NCBI GenBank assembly: GCA_001801105.1
Contig: MGWS01000033.1
Coordinates: 175,960-239,959, forward strand
Direction of reading: 5' to 3'
Origin: Gallionellales bacterium GWA2_60_18
GTDB taxonomy: Bacteria; Pseudomonadota; Gammaproteobacteria; Burkholderiales; Gallionellaceae
DNA length: 64,000 nucleotides
The notes beneath the pieces are model-generated. The model searched no databases and had not been told where the DNA came from. It saw only the letters and a list, made by a program, of their open reading frames with translations. The translations under genes and the position numbers were made by a program. Below are positions 54,584-64,000 of the stretch, in pieces (positions within the stretch are counted from its first letter, which is position 1; each line of letters starts with the position of its first letter).

Positions 54584-57500
54584 AATTTCTTGTACAGCGT
54601 GGCGTAATACAGCACCGGGATGACGATCAGGGTCAACAGGGTGGAGACCAGGATGCCGAAGATCAGCGCGATGGCCAGACCGTTGAAGATCGGATCGTCG
54701 AGGATGAACAGCGCGCCCAGCATCGCGGCCAGTCCGGTCAGGATGATGGGCTTGGCGCGCGCGGCCGCCGCGTCGATGACGGCGTGCTGAAGATCGATTC
54801 CATCGCGCAATTGCAGATTGATGAAATCCACCAGCAGGATGGAGTTGCGCACGATGATGCCGGCCAGTGCGATCATGCCAATCATCGAGGTGGCGGTGAA
54901 TTGCGAGCCCAGCAGCGCGTGCCCCGGCATCACGCCGATGATGGTGAGCGGGATCGGCGCCATGATGACCAGCGGCACGACATAGCTCTTGAACTGCGCC
55001 ACCACCAGCAGGTAGATCAGGATCAGCCCGACGCCATAAGCGATGCCCATGTCGCGGAAGGTCTCGAACGTCACCTGCCACTCGCCGTCCCACTTCAATG
55101 CATAGCTGGCGTAAGGGTCGGATGGCTGATGGAAGAACCAGGACTGCAACTTGCCACCCTGTTCCAGCGCCATGCCGCCGGTCTTGCCGTTGATGTCGAA
55201 CATGCCGTACAGCGGGCTGTCGAGGTCGCCAGCCATGTCGCCGGTCACGTACACCACCGGCAGCAGGTCCTTGTGATGGATTGGATAATCCCGCGCCACC
55301 CGCTCGATGCGCACCACCTCGGACAACGGCACCAGCACGCCATCGCGGGCGCGCACCTTGAGCTTGAGCACGTCGTCCATGCGGCTGCGCCTCTCGGCAG
55401 GCAGCACCAGGCGCAGCGGCGGCGCATATTTCGCCGTGGCATCATGCAGCGAGGTCACGTCCTGCCCGCGCAACGCGACATGGATCGCGTCCGCGATGTC
55501 GGCGGGCGCGACGCCGAGCAGCGCTGCTTTGCTTTGCAACACATGCAATACCAGCTTGGGCGCGGCCTCGGTCACGCTGTCGTCCACGCCGACGATGTCT
55601 GCGGTCTTGCCGAATTGCTCGCGTACCTTGCCGGCCACCTCGCGCGCATCGTTGTAATCCGGGCCGTAAATCTCGGCCACGATGGGGGACATCACCGGCG
55701 GGCCGGGCGGCACCTCGACGATCTTCACTTTCGCGCCCCACTTCTTCGCGATAGCTTCGATCGGTTCGCGCACCGAAGTGGCGATCTCATGGCTGCTGCG
55801 GCTGCGCTGGTGCTTGTCCCTGAGGTTCACCTGCATGTCACCCTGCTCCACCGCGCTACGCAGGTAATACTGGCGCACCAGCCCGTTGAAGTTGATCGGC
55901 GAAGCCGTGCCCGCGTAGCCCTGATAATCGGTCACTTCCGGCACGCCGGCGAGGTAGCCACCGATCTCATGCAGCACCGCGGCGGTCTGCTCCAGCGCCG
56001 TGCCGCTCGGCATGTCCACCACCACCTGGAATTCGGATTTGTTGTCGAACGGCAGCATCTTCAGCACCACCAGCTTGACGCCTGCCAGCGAGACGGCGAC
56101 CAGCATCCCGGCGAGTATGCCCAGCCACAGCATGCGCCGCGCGGACTTGCCGTGTTCGCCGTTTAGGAAGGGCGATAGCCGCGCGCGGAAGAACCTCGCC
56201 AGCTTGGTATCGCGCTCGTCCGTCGCATTGGCGTGATGCGTGCCGGAAAAACGCAGCGCCAGCCACGGCGTGATGATGAAGGCGATGGCGAGCGAGATCA
56301 GCATGCCCATGCTGGCGTTGATCGGGATCGGGCTCATGTACGGCCCCATCAGCCCGCTGACGAAGGCCATCGGCAGCAATGCCGCGATCACCGTAAAGGT
56401 GGCGAGTATGGTAGGGCTGCCGACCTCGTCCACCGCTTCGGGAATAACCTCGGACAATGGCTGGCCGGGTGCCAGCATCCGTCTCCGATGGATGTTCTCG
56501 ACTACGACGATGGCGTCATCCACCAATATGCCGATGGAGAAGATCAGCGCGAACAGCGACACGCGGTTGAGCGTGAATCCGTAGGCCCATGAGGCGAACA
56601 GCGTCACCGCCAGCGTGAGCAGCACGGCCACGCCGACGATGAACGCCTCGCGCCTGCCCAGCGCGAACCACACCAGCGCGACCACGGCGAAGGTCGCGAA
56701 GAACAGTTTCTGGATCAGCTTCATCGCCTTGTCGTTGGCGGTCACACCGTAGTTGCGCGTGGTGGTGACATGCACGTCGGCGGGGATCACGCTGCCTTTC
56801 AATTCCTCCACGCGTTGCAGCAATTTATTCGCGACTTCCACCGCGTTCTCGCCCGGCTTCTTGGTCACCGCCACGGTCACGGCGGTGAACTCGCCTTGCA
56901 TGGCGATGCCCTTGTCGCCAGCCGCCGACCCCGTACCCATCCAGACATAGCTGGAAGGCTGGTCGGCGCCGTCCCGCACCTCCGCCACATCGCGCAAGAA
57001 TATCGGTCTGCCGTCGGCCACGCCCACCACCAGCTGCCGCACCTCGTTCGCATCGCTCAGGAAATTGCCGGTCTGCACCAGCACTTCGCGGTTGCCCTGC
57101 ACCAGACTGCCTGCGTCCTGCGACACGTTGGCGGCCTGCAGGGCGGCACGCAGGTCCTGCAGCGAAAGCCGGTGCGCATTCAGCGCTTCCGGATCGGGCA
57201 GCACACGCACCACATGCGGCGTCGCACCCAGCGTGACGACCTCGCGCGTGCCTTTCACGCGCTTCAGTTCGCTCTCGATGGCGTGCGCCACCTGGGTCAG
57301 CGCCAGTTCGCCGCCTGCGCCCTGTTCGCGCCACAGCGTGAGCGCCACCACCGGCACGTCGTCTATACCCTTGGCCTTGATGATGGGCCGCGCCACACCC
57401 AGCGTGGGCGGCAGCCAGTCGGCGTGGGAATTGATCACATCGTAGAGCTTGACCAGCGAGGCGACATGCCCCTCGCCCACCTTGAACTGCACGGTGAGTA

Positions 57501-57777
57501 CCGCCATGCCGGGCTGCGATACCGAATAGACATGGTCCACGCCCGCGATCTGCGCCAACACCTGCTCGGCAGGGGTGGCCACGGTATTCGCCACGTCCTG
57601 CGCCGAGGCGCCGGGATAGGCGATCAGCACGTTGGCCATGGTGACGTTGATCTGCGGCTCTTCCTCGCGCGGCGTCACCATGACGGCGAACAGGCCGAGC
57701 AGCACCGCCACCAGCGCGAGCAGCGGCGTCATCTGCGAATGCAGGAAGATTCTGGCGATGCGACCCGAGATACCCAT
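54580..57777 (-). CDS. RND-family efflux permease
   Basis: A 1065-residue inner-membrane pump with the RND repeat layout (N-terminal helix, large periplasmic domains, about 12 helices). Helix 4 carries the proton-relay aspartates in ILVDDAIVVVENIHRR. The overall sequence resembles the HAE-1-like pumps often paired with a short adaptor and an ArsR regulator. The start is ATG 57777 (GTG 57780 also possible), touching the adaptor stop. The stop is inside a palindromic repeat. The substrate is unknown. No outer-membrane TolC-like gene is nearby. Confidence 0.92.
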   Translation of the reverse strand: MGISGRIARIFLHSQMTPLLALVAVLLGLFAVMVTPREEEPQINVTMANVLIAYPGASAQDVANTVATPAEQVLAQIAGVDHVYSVSQPGMAVLTVQFKVGEGHVASLVKLYDVINSHADWLPPTLGVARPIIKAKGIDDVPVVALTLWREQGAGGELALTQVAHAIESELKRVKGTREVVTLGATPHVVRVLPDPEALNAHRLSLQDLRAALQAANVSQDAGSLVQGNREVLVQTGNFLSDANEVRQLVVGVADGRPIFLRDVAEVRDGADQPSSYVWMGTGSAAGDKGIAMQGEFTAVTVAVTKKPGENAVEVANKLLQRVEELKGSVIPADVHVTTTRNYGVTANDKAMKLIQKLFFATFAVVALVWFALGRREAFIVGVAVLLTLAVTLFASWAYGFTLNRVSLFALIFSIGILVDDAIVVVENIHRRRMLAPGQPLSEVIPEAVDEVGSPTILATFTVIAALLPMAFVSGLMGPYMSPIPINASMGMLISLAIAFIITPWLALRFSGTHHANATDERDTKLARFFRARLSPFLNGEHGKSARRMLWLGILAGMLVAVSLAGVKLVVLKMLPFDNKSEFQVVVDMPSGTALEQTAAVLHEIGGYLAGVPEVTDYQGYAGTASPINFNGLVRQYYLRSAVEQGDMQVNLRDKHQRSRSSHEIATSVREPIEAIAKKWGAKVKIVEVPPGPPVMSPIVAEIYGPDYNDAREVAGKVREQFGKTADIVGVDDSVTEAAPKLVLHVLQSKAALLGVAPADIADAIHVALRGQDVTSLHDATAKYAPPLRLVLPAERRSRMDDVLKLKVRARDGVLVPLSEVVRIERVARDYPIHHKDLLPVVYVTGDMAGDLDSPLYGMFDINGKTGGMALEQGGKLQSWFFHQPSDPYASYALKWDGEWQVTFETFRDMGIAYGVGLILIYLLVVAQFKSYVVPLVIMAPIPLTIIGVMPGHALLGSQFTATSMIGMIALAGIIVRNSILLVDFINLQLRDGIDLQHAVIDAAAARAKPIILTGLAAMLGALFILDDPIFNGLAIALIFGILVSTLLTLIVIPVLYYATLYKKL

Positions 57778-58796
57778 CACTTCGCCCGCTGCGTCATGCC
57801 GGCCTTGACCGGATCGAGCGCCACCTTCTCGCCCGGATTCAGCCCGGCCAGCACCTCGACCTCATCCTGCCCGGCAGGCTCACCCAGCCGTATCTGGCGC
57901 AGCCTGACCCCGCCTTTCTCATCCACCACATATACCGCCACCACCTCGCTGCGGCGCAGCACGGCACTGGCCGGGATCAGCAGCTTGTTCGCCATACCCA
58001 CCGAAAAATGGGCGCGCACGAACATGCCGGGATAGATGCCGGGCTCGTTTGTCGGCAGATACACGCGCACCTGCGTGCTGTGGGTGCGCGCATCGGCGAC
58101 GGGCTGCACCGTGACCGATGCCGCCTTGATCCAGCGCTGCAACGACGGCACTTCCACCATGACTTCCGGCTTCGCGCCGATATCCGCCAGCTTGTCTTGC
58201 GGCACGCTCGCCACCACGCGCATGTTGCCCGGATCGAAACCGGTCATCAGCGGTTTGCCGGGCACCACCATCTCGCCGACCTCGACCAGTCGCGCCGCCA
58301 CCACCCCGCCATAGGGCGCGATGACCGCCGAATAACCGTGTGCGATGCTGGCCTGGCCCGCGCCCGCCTGGCTGGCCGCCGCCTGCGCCAGCGCGATCTT
58401 GTAGTCCGCCTGCGCCTTGTCGAGCGCCGCCTGGCTGATGAACTTCTGCGCGAACAGCTGCCGCGCGCGCTCGTAGTTGGCCTTGGCGTTCTGCATGGCG
58501 GCCTGCGCCTGCAACACCTGCGCCTGGCTGCCGGCCAGTGCCTGCGCCGCCTCGCGCTCGTCGATGCGCAGGATCACCTGTCCCTTCTCGACACGGTCGC
58601 CGACGTCGAACAGCACCTCCTTCACGCGCCCGGCGATCTGCGCCGACACGGTGGACTGGCGCGTGGCCTCCACCACCCCGTCGGCGCCAAAGGTCTGCGC
58701 CACTTCGCGGTATTGCACAGGCGCGACCGCAAGCGGCCCGGCAGCCTGCGCCGCCGCGCTCAGCGTCATGAGACAAACAATCCAGAGATTTTTCAC
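57777..58796 (-). CDS. RND efflux periplasmic adaptor (HlyD-like)
   Basis: A 339-residue membrane-fusion protein: signal peptide to about AAAQAA, lipoyl half (GRVKEVLFDVGDRVEKGQV), an alpha-helical hairpin with many Ala/Gln (about 75-135), the second lipoyl half and a beta-barrel. It starts 34 bp beyond a dyad that overlaps a promoter (58830-58859), so it may be the first gene of a regulated transcript. Confidence 0.92.
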   Translation of the reverse strand: MKNLWIVCLMTLSAAAQAAGPLAVAPVQYREVAQTFGADGVVEATRQSTVSAQIAGRVKEVLFDVGDRVEKGQVILRIDEREAAQALAGSQAQVLQAQAAMQNAKANYERARQLFAQKFISQAALDKAQADYKIALAQAAASQAGAGQASIAHGYSAVIAPYGGVVAARLVEVGEMVVPGKPLMTGFDPGNMRVVASVPQDKLADIGAKPEVMVEVPSLQRWIKAASVTVQPVADARTHSTQVRVYLPTNEPGIYPGMFVRAHFSVGMANKLLIPASAVLRRSEVVAVYVVDEKGGVRLRQIRLGEPAGQDEVEVLAGLNPGEKVALDPVKAGMTQRAK

Positions 58797-58829
58797 TGTT
58801 TCTACCCCGCCTGTGATTTCACTATATTA

Positions 58830-58859
58830 GAATATACTTATATTCAGAACAAAAATCAA
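58830..58859 (-). promoter_or_regulatory. Promoter with overlapping operator dyad for the efflux genes
   Basis: On the minus strand TTGATT (58859-58854), 17 bp, TATATT (58836-58831). The 16-bp perfect dyad GAATATA-CT-TATATTC (58830-58845) covers the -10 box. AT-rich dyads of this kind are bound by ArsR-family repressors; the ArsR-like gene ends just upstream. Confidence 0.65.
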
Positions 58860-59164
58860 CCCGCCACCGAACAAAAGACCTCGCGCATCATTCCGATCAG
58901 CTTGATCGTGCGCAGGTCGTCGATGCGGTAGTACACCCGGTTGGCGTCCTTGCGCGTTGACAGCACGCCCTTGTCGCGCAATATCGCCAGGTGTTGCGAG
59001 ATGTTGCTCTGCGAAGTGCCGACCTGTTCCACGATGTCCTGCACGCTGACCTCGCGGTCGCCGAGCACGCACAATATCTTCAGCCGCAACGGATGCGCGA
59101 TGGCCTTCATGGCCTGCGCAGCCAGATGGATGTCTTCTTCCCTGTCGATCAATTTGTTTGTCAT
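58856..59164 (-). CDS. ArsR-family regulator, BigR/SqrR/YgaV-like persulfide sensor
   Basis: A 102-residue winged-helix repressor. The recognition helix reads VGTSQSNISQHLAILRDKG. No CxC metal motif is present. The only two cysteines are Cys32 (KILCVLGD) and Cys98 (EVFCSVAG); their 66-residue spacing equals that of the two reactive cysteines in BigR and SqrR, which form a polysulfide link in the presence of sulfide or persulfide. ATG 59164 has AAAGG upstream; the longer frame is rejected. Confidence 0.85.
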   Translation of the reverse strand: MTNKLIDREEDIHLAAQAMKAIAHPLRLKILCVLGDREVSVQDIVEQVGTSQSNISQHLAILRDKGVLSTRKDANRVYYRIDDLRTIKLIGMMREVFCSVAG

Positions 59165-59250
59165 ACCTTTCCCTTTCCTGCGTTTATCCCGGCACGCGGA
59201 AGATGTAAAATGCGCGCCTTGTCCATCATCACACGCTAATATTCTACCCA

Positions 59251-60789
59251 ATGAAGATCACCCCTGTCTTGTTGCTGATCCTGGACGGCTTCGGCTACCG
59301 CGAAGAAGCCGACTCCAACGCCGTGCTGGCGGCACGCAAGCCGAACTGGGACGCGCTCTGGCGCGACTATCCCCACACCCTGATCGAAGCTTCCGAAAAG
59401 CATGTCGGCCTGCCGAGCGGACAGATGGGCAATTCCGAGGTGGGGCATCTCAACATCGGCGCCGGGCGCGTGATATACCAGGACCTGAGCCGCGTCGATG
59501 TCGCCATCGAGGATGGCAGCTTCTTCACCAATCCCGCCTTGAGCCAGGCCGTTGCCGCCGCAAAACAGAACGGTAGCGCGCTGCACATCATGGGGCTGCT
59601 CTCTCCGGGCGGTGTGCACAGCCACGAGAACCATATCTTCGCCATGCTGGAGATGGCGGCACGCGCCGGGCTGGAGAAGGTATATCTGCATGCCTTCCTC
59701 GACGGGCGCGACACCCCGCCCAGGAGCGCGGCGCAATCGTTGCAGAAGCTGCAGGACAAATGCGCAACACTCGGTGTGGGGCACATCGTCAGCATCACCG
59801 GACGTTTCTATGTGATGGATCGCGACAATCGCTGGGAGCGCGTGCAGCCCGCCTACGAACTGCTTAGCGAAGGACGCGCAGCCTTCGCCGCGCCCGACGC
59901 GGCGAGCGGGCTGGAGCAGGCCTATGCGCGCGGAGAATCGGACGAGTTCGTCCAGCCGACCGCCATCGTGCCGTCCGGCGCCGCGCCGGTCGCCATGCAG
60001 GATGGCGATGCGGTGGTGTTCATGAATTTCCGCGCCGACCGTGCGCGCGAGATCACCCGCGCCCTGACCGATACCGGCTTCGCCGGTTTCACCCGGACGC
60101 GTTTTCCCGAACTCGCCTGCTTTGCCACCTTGAGCAGCTATGGCGATGACTTCCATCTGCCTTGCGCCTACGCCCCCGCAGACATCCATAACGGCCTCGG
60201 CGAATACCTTGCGAATCTTGGCCTGAAACAGTTGCGCATCGCCGAGACCGAAAAATACGCGCATGTCACTTACTTCTTCAGCGGCGGCAGGGAACAGCCC
60301 TATCCCGGCGAAGACCGCATCCTGGTGCCGTCACCCAAGGTCGCCACCTACGACCTGAAGCCGGAGATGAGCGCATTCGAAGTGACCGACAAGCTGGAGG
60401 CCGCGATCCTCAGCCGCCAGTACCATGCCATCATCTGCAACTATGCCAACGGCGACATGGTCGGGCACAGCGGCAACATGGATGCCGCCGTCAAGGCGGT
60501 CGAAGCGCTGGATGTCTGCGTCGGCCGCGTGGTACAGGCGATGCAGTCCATCGGCGGCGAGGTTATCATCACCGCCGATCACGGCAATGCCGAACAGATG
60601 CTGGATCGCACCACGCAGCAGGCGCATACCGCGCACACGCTCAATCCGGTACCCTTCCTCTATATCGGACGCAAGGCCGGCCTGACCCAAGGCGGCGCGT
60701 TGCGCGACATCGCCCCCAGCCTGCTGACCATGATGGGACTGCCGCAGCCGCCCGAGATGACCGGACACAGCCTGATCCAACTCCAGTGA
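59251..60789 (+). CDS. gpmI: 2,3-bisphosphoglycerate-independent phosphoglycerate mutase
   Basis: A 512-residue manganese-dependent enzyme of glycolysis/gluconeogenesis. [18 protein letters not shown] starts the metal site; the phosphorylated Ser62 lies in [36 protein letters not shown] and the final metal-binding histidine (AHTLNPVP) follow. Divergent from the ArsR-like gene and overlapping envC by 4 bp. Confidence 0.97.
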   Translation: MKITPVLLLILDGFGYREEADSNAVLAARKPNWDALWRDYPHTLIEASEKHVGLPSGQMGNSEVGHLNIGAGRVIYQDLSRVDVAIEDGSFFTNPALSQAVAAAKQNGSALHIMGLLSPGGVHSHENHIFAMLEMAARAGLEKVYLHAFLDGRDTPPRSAAQSLQKLQDKCATLGVGHIVSITGRFYVMDRDNRWERVQPAYELLSEGRAAFAAPDAASGLEQAYARGESDEFVQPTAIVPSGAAPVAMQDGDAVVFMNFRADRAREITRALTDTGFAGFTRTRFPELACFATLSSYGDDFHLPCAYAPADIHNGLGEYLANLGLKQLRIAETEKYAHVTYFFSGGREQPYPGEDRILVPSPKVATYDLKPEMSAFEVTDKLEAAILSRQYHAIICNYANGDMVGHSGNMDAAVKAVEALDVCVGRVVQAMQSIGGEVIITADHGNAEQMLDRTTQQAHTAHTLNPVPFLYIGRKAGLTQGGALRDIAPSLLTMMGLPQPPEMTGHSLIQLQ

Positions 60790-61958
60790 CCCCGCTTGCG
60801 CGCTTCCTACTGTCGTTCTTGTGCGCACTGACCATGGCCGGCACGGCATACGCCGGCCAGCAGGAAGAACTGGACAACCTGCGCAAGCGCATCGCCGCGA
60901 TGCAGCGCGAAATGGACAACACCAGCGAATCCAGGGGTGAAGCCGCCGACGCACTGCGCGAATCCGAGCGCGCCATCAGCGACAGCAACCGCCGCCTCGC
61001 GGAACTCACCGGCCAGCAACGCGAAGCCGACCGCAAACTGGCCGAGCTGCAAGCGCAACAACGGCAACTGGGCAACAATCTGGAAGAACAGCAGGCGCTG
61101 CTTGGCCAGCTGTTGTATCAACAATATGTCAACGGCAAACAGGAATATCTGGGGTTGCTGCTGAGCAACCGTGATCCCGATCAGGTCGCGCGCGATTTGC
61201 GCTACTACCAATACATCGCCCGCGACCGCGCCGCCTGGCTCACCGCCTTGCGCGGCAATCTTGCCGCAGTGCAGGCCGTCAGCCTGGCCACGCGCAAGCA
61301 GCGCGCGGAACTGGAATCCCTGCGCGCGGAACAGACGGCGCAAAAGAAAACACTGGAACGAGAACAGCGCGCCAGAAAGACGATGCTGGGAAAGATCTCG
61401 CTGCAATTGCGCAAGCAGCGCCGCGAGATCAGCCGCCTGCAACGCAACGAGAACCGCCTTGCGCAGCTGGTCGCCAACCTGACCAGAATGCTGGCGAAGC
61501 CGAAATCCGGCTCCCTGTTCCGCAACGACGACCTGCCCGATAACCGTTTCGACGGCGACCCGTTCGACCGGCTCAAGGGCAAGCTGACCCTGCCGGTAAG
61601 AGGCGAAGTCACCAACCGCTTCGGTACGCCCCGCCCCGACAGCACGGTGCTGTGGAAAGGGCTGTTCCTCAGAACTTCGAGCGGGCAGGCTGTCAAAGCA
61701 ATTGCCGCCGGGCGGGTCGTGTTCGCGGATTGGCTGCGCGGCTTCGGCAATCTGCTGATCGTGGACCACGGCAAGGGCTACATGAGCCTGTATGGCAACA
61801 ATGAGACCCTCTACAAGCAGGTCGGCGATGTGTTGCGCGGAGGGGATACCGTCGCCTCCGTCGGCAACAGCGGCGGCAACGAGGAATCCGGTTTATACTT
61901 TGAACTGCGCCATGAAAGCAAACCGCTCGATCCGGTGAGATGGCTGGCAACAAAATAA
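60786..61958 (+). CDS. envC: Murein hydrolase activator EnvC
   Basis: A 390-residue exported protein: signal peptide, two long coiled coils (about 25-110 and 165-235) and a C-terminal LytM domain. The LytM zinc ligands are replaced (WKGLFLR and MSLYGNNE where HxxxD and HxH occur in active enzymes), as in EnvC, which switches on cell-division amidases instead of cutting murein. GTG 60786 overlaps the gpmI stop. Confidence 0.93.
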   Translation: MTPLARFLLSFLCALTMAGTAYAGQQEELDNLRKRIAAMQREMDNTSESRGEAADALRESERAISDSNRRLAELTGQQREADRKLAELQAQQRQLGNNLEEQQALLGQLLYQQYVNGKQEYLGLLLSNRDPDQVARDLRYYQYIARDRAAWLTALRGNLAAVQAVSLATRKQRAELESLRAEQTAQKKTLEREQRARKTMLGKISLQLRKQRREISRLQRNENRLAQLVANLTRMLAKPKSGSLFRNDDLPDNRFDGDPFDRLKGKLTLPVRGEVTNRFGTPRPDSTVLWKGLFLRTSSGQAVKAIAAGRVVFADWLRGFGNLLIVDHGKGYMSLYGNNETLYKQVGDVLRGGDTVASVGNSGGNEESGLYFELRHESKPLDPVRWLATK

Positions 61959-61974
61959 CGAGATAAGGAACATC

Positions 61975-63369
61975 ATGCGTTTTCTGGGAAAAGCTGGGCT
62001 GGTAGGCATAGGTCTGATCGCGGGCATCTCGATCAGCCTGCATTTTGCGGCGGTCGCCCAAAAAGACACCCTCCCCACGCCCCTGCCGATCGAAGAGCTG
62101 CGCGCCTTCTCCGAAGTGTTCGGCCGCATCAAGAGCGACTACGTCGAACCCGTCACCGACAAGAAGCTGATCACCGAAGCGATCAACGGCATGTTGAACG
62201 GCCTTGATCCGCACTCCGCCTATCTGGATGCCGACTCCTTCAAGGAATTGCAGGAAGGCACCCATGGCGAGTTCGGCGGTCTCGGCATCGAAGTCGGGAT
62301 GGAGGATGGCCTGGTAAAGGTCATCTCGCCGATCGAGGATTCCCCCGCTTACAACGCCGGCATCAAGAGCGGCGACCTGATCGTCAAACTGGACGACACT
62401 CTGGTCAAGGGACTGTCGCTGAACGACGCGGTCAAGCGCATGCGCGGCAAACCCGGCAGCAAGATCGTGCTGACCATCATCCGCAAGGACGAACCCAAAC
62501 CGCTCACCATCACGCTGGTACGGGCGGTCATCAAGGTGCAGAGCGTAAAATCCAGACTGGTTGACCCCGGCTACGGGTTCATCCGCGTCACCCAGTTCCA
62601 GGAACGCACCGGCGAGAATCTCGCTGCCGCGCTGACTACCCTCATCAAGCAGAACCAGGCTCCCTTGAAAGGCCTGGTGCTTGATCTGCGCAACGATCCG
62701 GGCGGGTTGCTGAACGGCGCGGTCGCCGTTTCGGCAGCCTTTCTGGCCAAGGATGCGCTGGTCGTCTATACCGAGGGACGCATCGAAGACGCCAGGATGC
62801 GCCTGACCGCCAGCCCCGAAAATTACCTGCGCGGCAACGGCAAGGACGATTACCTGAAGAACCTACCGGATTCAGTCAGGAGCGTCCCTCTGGTCGTACT
62901 GGTGAACGGCGGTTCTGCATCCGCCTCCGAGATCGTCGCGGGCGCATTGCAGGATCATAAACGCGCCGTCATCATGGGTACGCAGACTTTCGGCAAGGGC
63001 TCGGTGCAAACCGTGCTGCCGCTGGGAAACAACACTGCGATCAAGCTCACCACGGCGCGTTATTACACCCCGGGCGGCCGCTCCATCCAGGCCAAAGGCA
63101 TCGTGCCTGACATTCTGGTGGAAGACCCCTCCTCATCCGGACAAAGCGGAGCACTCCATTTGCGTGAGGCCGACCTGGACAAGCACCTGTCCAATGGGCA
63201 ATCGGAGGACAAGCCGGATAGCGCGAACAAGAGCAGCGCCACACCACGCAGCAACAAGGGAGAGGAGCCCGCGAAATCCGCACCGGCCGAATTCGGCTCC
63301 AAGGACGATTACCAGCTCAATCAGGCATTGAATCTGCTGAAAGGGATGCAAATACTGCACGGCAAGTGA
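61975..63369 (+). CDS. ctpA: Carboxyl-terminal processing protease (S41)
   Basis: A 464-residue exported serine protease: N-terminal membrane anchor, PDZ domain (about 90-175, LGIEVGMEDG), and the Ser/Lys dyad in GSASASEIVAGAL and FGKGSVQTV. It has a low-complexity Lys/Ser-rich tail. These proteases trim C-termini of periplasmic substrates. Placement after envC is common in betaproteobacteria. Confidence 0.93.
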   Translation: MRFLGKAGLVGIGLIAGISISLHFAAVAQKDTLPTPLPIEELRAFSEVFGRIKSDYVEPVTDKKLITEAINGMLNGLDPHSAYLDADSFKELQEGTHGEFGGLGIEVGMEDGLVKVISPIEDSPAYNAGIKSGDLIVKLDDTLVKGLSLNDAVKRMRGKPGSKIVLTIIRKDEPKPLTITLVRAVIKVQSVKSRLVDPGYGFIRVTQFQERTGENLAAALTTLIKQNQAPLKGLVLDLRNDPGGLLNGAVAVSAAFLAKDALVVYTEGRIEDARMRLTASPENYLRGNGKDDYLKNLPDSVRSVPLVVLVNGGSASASEIVAGALQDHKRAVIMGTQTFGKGSVQTVLPLGNNTAIKLTTARYYTPGGRSIQAKGIVPDILVEDPSSSGQSGALHLREADLDKHLSNGQSEDKPDSANKSSATPRSNKGEEPAKSAPAEFGSKDDYQLNQALNLLKGMQILHGK

Positions 63370-63391
63370 TTCCGCGCGCCACAAGATCCAT

Positions 63392-63796
63392 ATGACGGCT
63401 CCATTCGAACTGAACAAGCAGCGCGATATCGTATTCAGCGCAGAACCGCCCGGACAGGCCGAGCGCGCCTGCCAGCTGCTGGTAGGGCTGCCGAACTGCA
63501 CGGTCGAATGCGGCGACACGCCCAATACGCTGCGCATTTCCTATAACCTGTACAACTACACGCTCGAGGGATTGGAAAACAGCCTGACCGCAGAAGGGTT
63601 CAGCCTGGATCACGGCATATTGCACAGCATCGGACGCAAGATCATTTACTACTGCGAAGACACCACCTGCCATAATCTGGACATCCCCATGCACCCGACC
63701 AAGCAAAACGGGAGTGAAGTATTCGTTAAGGCATATGAGCATAGATCGCACGGCGACCACGACGAAACTCCGCCGGAGTTGCGCGACTACATATAG
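63392..63796 (+). CDS. Conserved small protein with a ferredoxin-like fold, function unknown
   Basis: A 134-residue soluble protein. The first 75 residues have the beta-alpha-beta rhythm of HMA/ACT-like domains (IVFSAEPPGQAERACQLLV, LRISYNLYNYTLEGLENSL) but no CxxC metal site. The second half has CEDTTCHNLD and a His-rich stretch (EHRSHGDHD), possibly metal-binding. It lies 22 bp after ctpA and is followed by a strong terminator. Confidence 0.75.
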   Translation: MTAPFELNKQRDIVFSAEPPGQAERACQLLVGLPNCTVECGDTPNTLRISYNLYNYTLEGLENSLTAEGFSLDHGILHSIGRKIIYYCEDTTCHNLDIPMHPTKQNGSEVFVKAYEHRSHGDHDETPPELRDYI

Positions 63797-63830
63797 CTTC
63801 TGACCAGCAGTTTTAATTGCTATCGCAATA

Positions 63831-63865
63831 AACGACAAAGCCCTCGCGAAGAGGGCTTTGTCGTT
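63831..63865 (+). terminator. Intrinsic terminator of the gpmI-ctpA run
   Basis: AACGACAAAGCCCTC and GAGGGCTTTGTCGTT pair perfectly (15 bp) around a five-base loop, 35 bp after the last stop codon. A-rich and T-rich flanks would let it act in both directions. Confidence 0.85.
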
Positions 63866-63870
63866 AAAGG

Positions 63871-63895
63871 GGCTGCGCCGGAAGGCGCGATACCC
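63871..63895. repeat. Degenerate single REP-like unit
   Basis: GGCTGCGCCGGAAGGCGCGA keeps the hairpin of the other copies but has lost the GTAG head. It lies between two terminators. Confidence 0.55.
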
Positions 63896-63912
63896 CGCAA
63901 GATTGCAAACCC

Positions 63913-63957
63913 ACAAAGCAAAAGACCCCGCCTTTTGGGCGGGGTCTTTTGCTTTGT
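63913..63957 (-). terminator. rRNA operon terminator
   Basis: ACAAAGCAAAAGACCCCGCC and its exact 20-bp complement flank a five-base loop. On the minus strand the GC-rich stem is followed by TCTTTTGCTTTG. It lies 5 bp after the 5S rRNA end. Confidence 0.92.
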
Positions 63958-63962
63958 AAGGA

Positions 63963-64000
63963 GTCTGACGATGACCTACTTTCACATGCGTAGTGCACAC
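63963..64000 (-). rRNA. rrf: 5S ribosomal RNA, 3' end
   Basis: The minus strand reads CATGTGAAAGTAGGTCATCG followed by TCAGAC, the conserved 3' end of proteobacterial 5S rRNA. The gene continues beyond the right edge, so an rRNA operon lies to the right, transcribed leftwards. Confidence 0.92.

Overview
The window looks like a chromosomal segment of a GC-rich betaproteobacterium, most likely a Gallionellaceae or Nitrosomonadales relative such as Sideroxydans. This is inferred from gene order, the MSHA pilus locus, the polysulfide-reductase-like molybdenum complex and the style of the rRNA operon end; no database was searched. Almost all genes read on the minus strand. The exceptions are moeB with the sensor trio (26.6-31.2 kb), trmL, and the gpmI-envC-ctpA run at the right end. 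The right edge enters an rRNA operon, with the 3' end of a 5S gene on the minus strand.

Layout: (1) 0-10.8 kb is housekeeping: a pabB fragment, a patatin-like lipoprotein, a histone H1-like protein with 60-bp DNA repeats, nrdAB behind an NrdR box, ampD, a PilR/PilS-type sigma-54 two-component pair and tatAB without tatC. (2) 10.9-31.2 kb is a molybdenum island. A PsrABC-like enzyme (iron-sulfur subunit, NrfD membrane subunit, Tat-exported molybdopterin subunit) is followed by a TorD-like chaperone, several unusual accessory genes (a HisA-like barrel without visible catalytic aspartates, a cysteine-less rhodanese, a multi-cluster ferredoxin, two unknowns), then moaC-moaD-moaE-mobB-mobA-moeA-mog and the modABC molybdate importer. 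Divergent from it lie moeB and a PhnD-like sensor, histidine kinase and sigma-54 activator, the architecture of AioXSR/ArxXSR. A strong -24/-12 promoter and an upstream dyad sit before the enzyme operon, so the trio probably switches on the enzyme. (3) 31.2-49.1 kb is an MSHA-type IV pilus locus in four blocks: mshE-G-F, the major pilin mshA with its own promoter and terminator, mshC-D-O-P-Q, and mshI-I2-J-K-L-M-N. (4) 49.2-54.5 kb holds trmL, gpsA, an SH3 protein, secB, grxC, a membrane rhodanese and a PglL-type O-oligosaccharyltransferase. (5) 54.2-59.2 kb is an RND efflux operon with an ArsR-family regulator whose two cysteines have the spacing of the persulfide sensors BigR/SqrR. (6) 59.2-63.8 kb holds gpmI, envC, ctpA and a conserved small gene, followed by terminators and the 5S end.

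A second theme is short palindromic repeats. Most begin GTAGG and end CCTAC, the GTAG head known from REP sequences, and a broken REP-associated transposase (RAYT) lies between two of them. The GTAG of a repeat supplies the exact stop codon of four genes; repeats fall in frame inside the leader region of several minor pilins, and a different palindromic element is inserted in frame within gpsA.
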